Shown: positions 63,896 through 64,000 of the stretch, piece by piece
Position numbering within the stretch: the first letter of the stretch is position 1
Layout: each line of letters starts with the position of its first letter
Source: Pseudomonas viridiflava
GTDB taxonomy: Bacteria > Pseudomonadota > Gammaproteobacteria > Pseudomonadales > Pseudomonadaceae
Length of the DNA stretch: 64,000 nt
Direction: 5' to 3'
NCBI RefSeq assembly: GCF_900583165.1
Contig: NZ_UTKY01000083.1
Coordinates: forward strand, 25,584 to 89,583
Made by a program: the position numbers and the translations under genes
The notes under the pieces: model-generated
Told to the model about the DNA's origin: nothing
The model's input: the letters and a program-made list of their open reading frames with translations, nothing else
The model's database searches: none

Positions 63896-63923
63896 TTGAC
63901 AGCAGCGTGTAACGCTGTAGAAT
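63896..63923 (+). promoter_or_regulatory. Main rRNA operon promoter
   Basis: TTGACA (-35) and TAGAAT (-10) with 16-base spacing, followed by the CG-containing discriminator TCGCCTCCCGC, as at Pseudomonas rrn promoters. The A-rich GTTGAAAAAGAGG stretch just upstream may serve as an UP element. Confidence 0.85.
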
Positions 63924-64000
63924 TCGCCTCCCGCTGATGAGAGATCTGAAGCGCAAGTGGTTGAAGTTGTTGAAGAATTCTTCGAAAGCTTCTGAAAATA
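63924..64000 (+). other. 5' leader of a ribosomal RNA operon (16S gene begins beyond the window)
   Basis: The sequence after the promoter (CTGATGAGAGATCTGAAGCGCAAG, TTGAAGAATTCTTCGAAAGC) is the transcribed rrn leader, including a short palindrome GAAGAATTCTTC. No 16S sequence is reached. The call rests on the promoter form and the tyrS-rrn order known in Pseudomonas. Confidence 0.7.

Overview
The window comes from a Pseudomonas chromosome, most likely a member of the P. fluorescens group. The evidence is the high GC content, the blocks rpsU-dnaG-rpoD, lptD-surA-pdxA-rsmA-apaG-apaH, amgK-murU, agtSR-agtABCD, rpe-gph-trpEGDC and vfr, and several copies of the inverted REP pairs (REPINs) with the GTGGGAGGGGGC core typical of that group. 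Almost all of the window is conserved core genome. The one clearly accessory stretch is about 4.9-8.0 kb.

Layout. 1-4.8 kb: 5' end of pqqF, the lysine monooxygenase pathway davB-davA with an Lrp/AsnC regulator, a decayed LysR-type regulator and a glyoxalase-fold gene. 4.9-7.6 kb: a putative interbacterial effector of 435 residues with a glycine-rich membrane tail and a three-helix membrane immunity protein, followed by a tandem, diverged second copy of only the effector tail plus its own immunity gene. 8.0-8.1 kb: a CAU-anticodon tRNA. 8.1-16.6 kb: rmcA-like GGDEF/EAL sensor, rpoD, dnaG, rpsU. 16.8-20.7 kb: tsaD, plsY, folB, folK, cca. 20.7-25.6 kb: the SpoVR/YeaH/PrkA stress cluster. 25.9-33.4 kb: glpE and the lptD-surA-pdxA-rsmA-apaG-apaH operon. 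33.5-36.0 kb: amgK-murU-djlA. 36.1-37.1 kb: a DUF3530 gene. 37.2-44.5 kb: agtSR two-component system and agtABCD transporter. 44.6-52.9 kb: an iron-type alcohol dehydrogenase, rpe, gph, trpE-trpG-trpD-trpC, a lipoate-ligase-fold gene and vfr. 53.2-63.7 kb: OsmC-type gene, coq7, HIT, SDR, DUF805, nitronate monooxygenase, hemJ, argC, erpA, anmK, an M23 endopeptidase and tyrS. The last 270 bases hold tandem promoters and the leader of a ribosomal RNA operon whose 16S gene lies just outside.

Connections. DavB and DavA turn lysine into 5-aminovalerate, and AgtSR/AgtABCD is the known 4-aminobutyrate/5-aminovalerate sensing and uptake system, so one window holds both production and import. AnmK, AmgK and MurU belong to one peptidoglycan-recycling route. 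LptD, SurA, AmgK, MurU and the M23 peptidase serve the cell envelope. Five paired or solo REP elements sit between genes, one inside the agt operon and one supplying the stop codons of two convergent genes.

The most interesting candidate is the effector/immunity locus with its displaced effector tail and second immunity gene. It has the layout expected of a polymorphic toxin that can exchange its C-terminal module by recombination. Percent identities quoted here were counted by hand from the translations; no database search was run.
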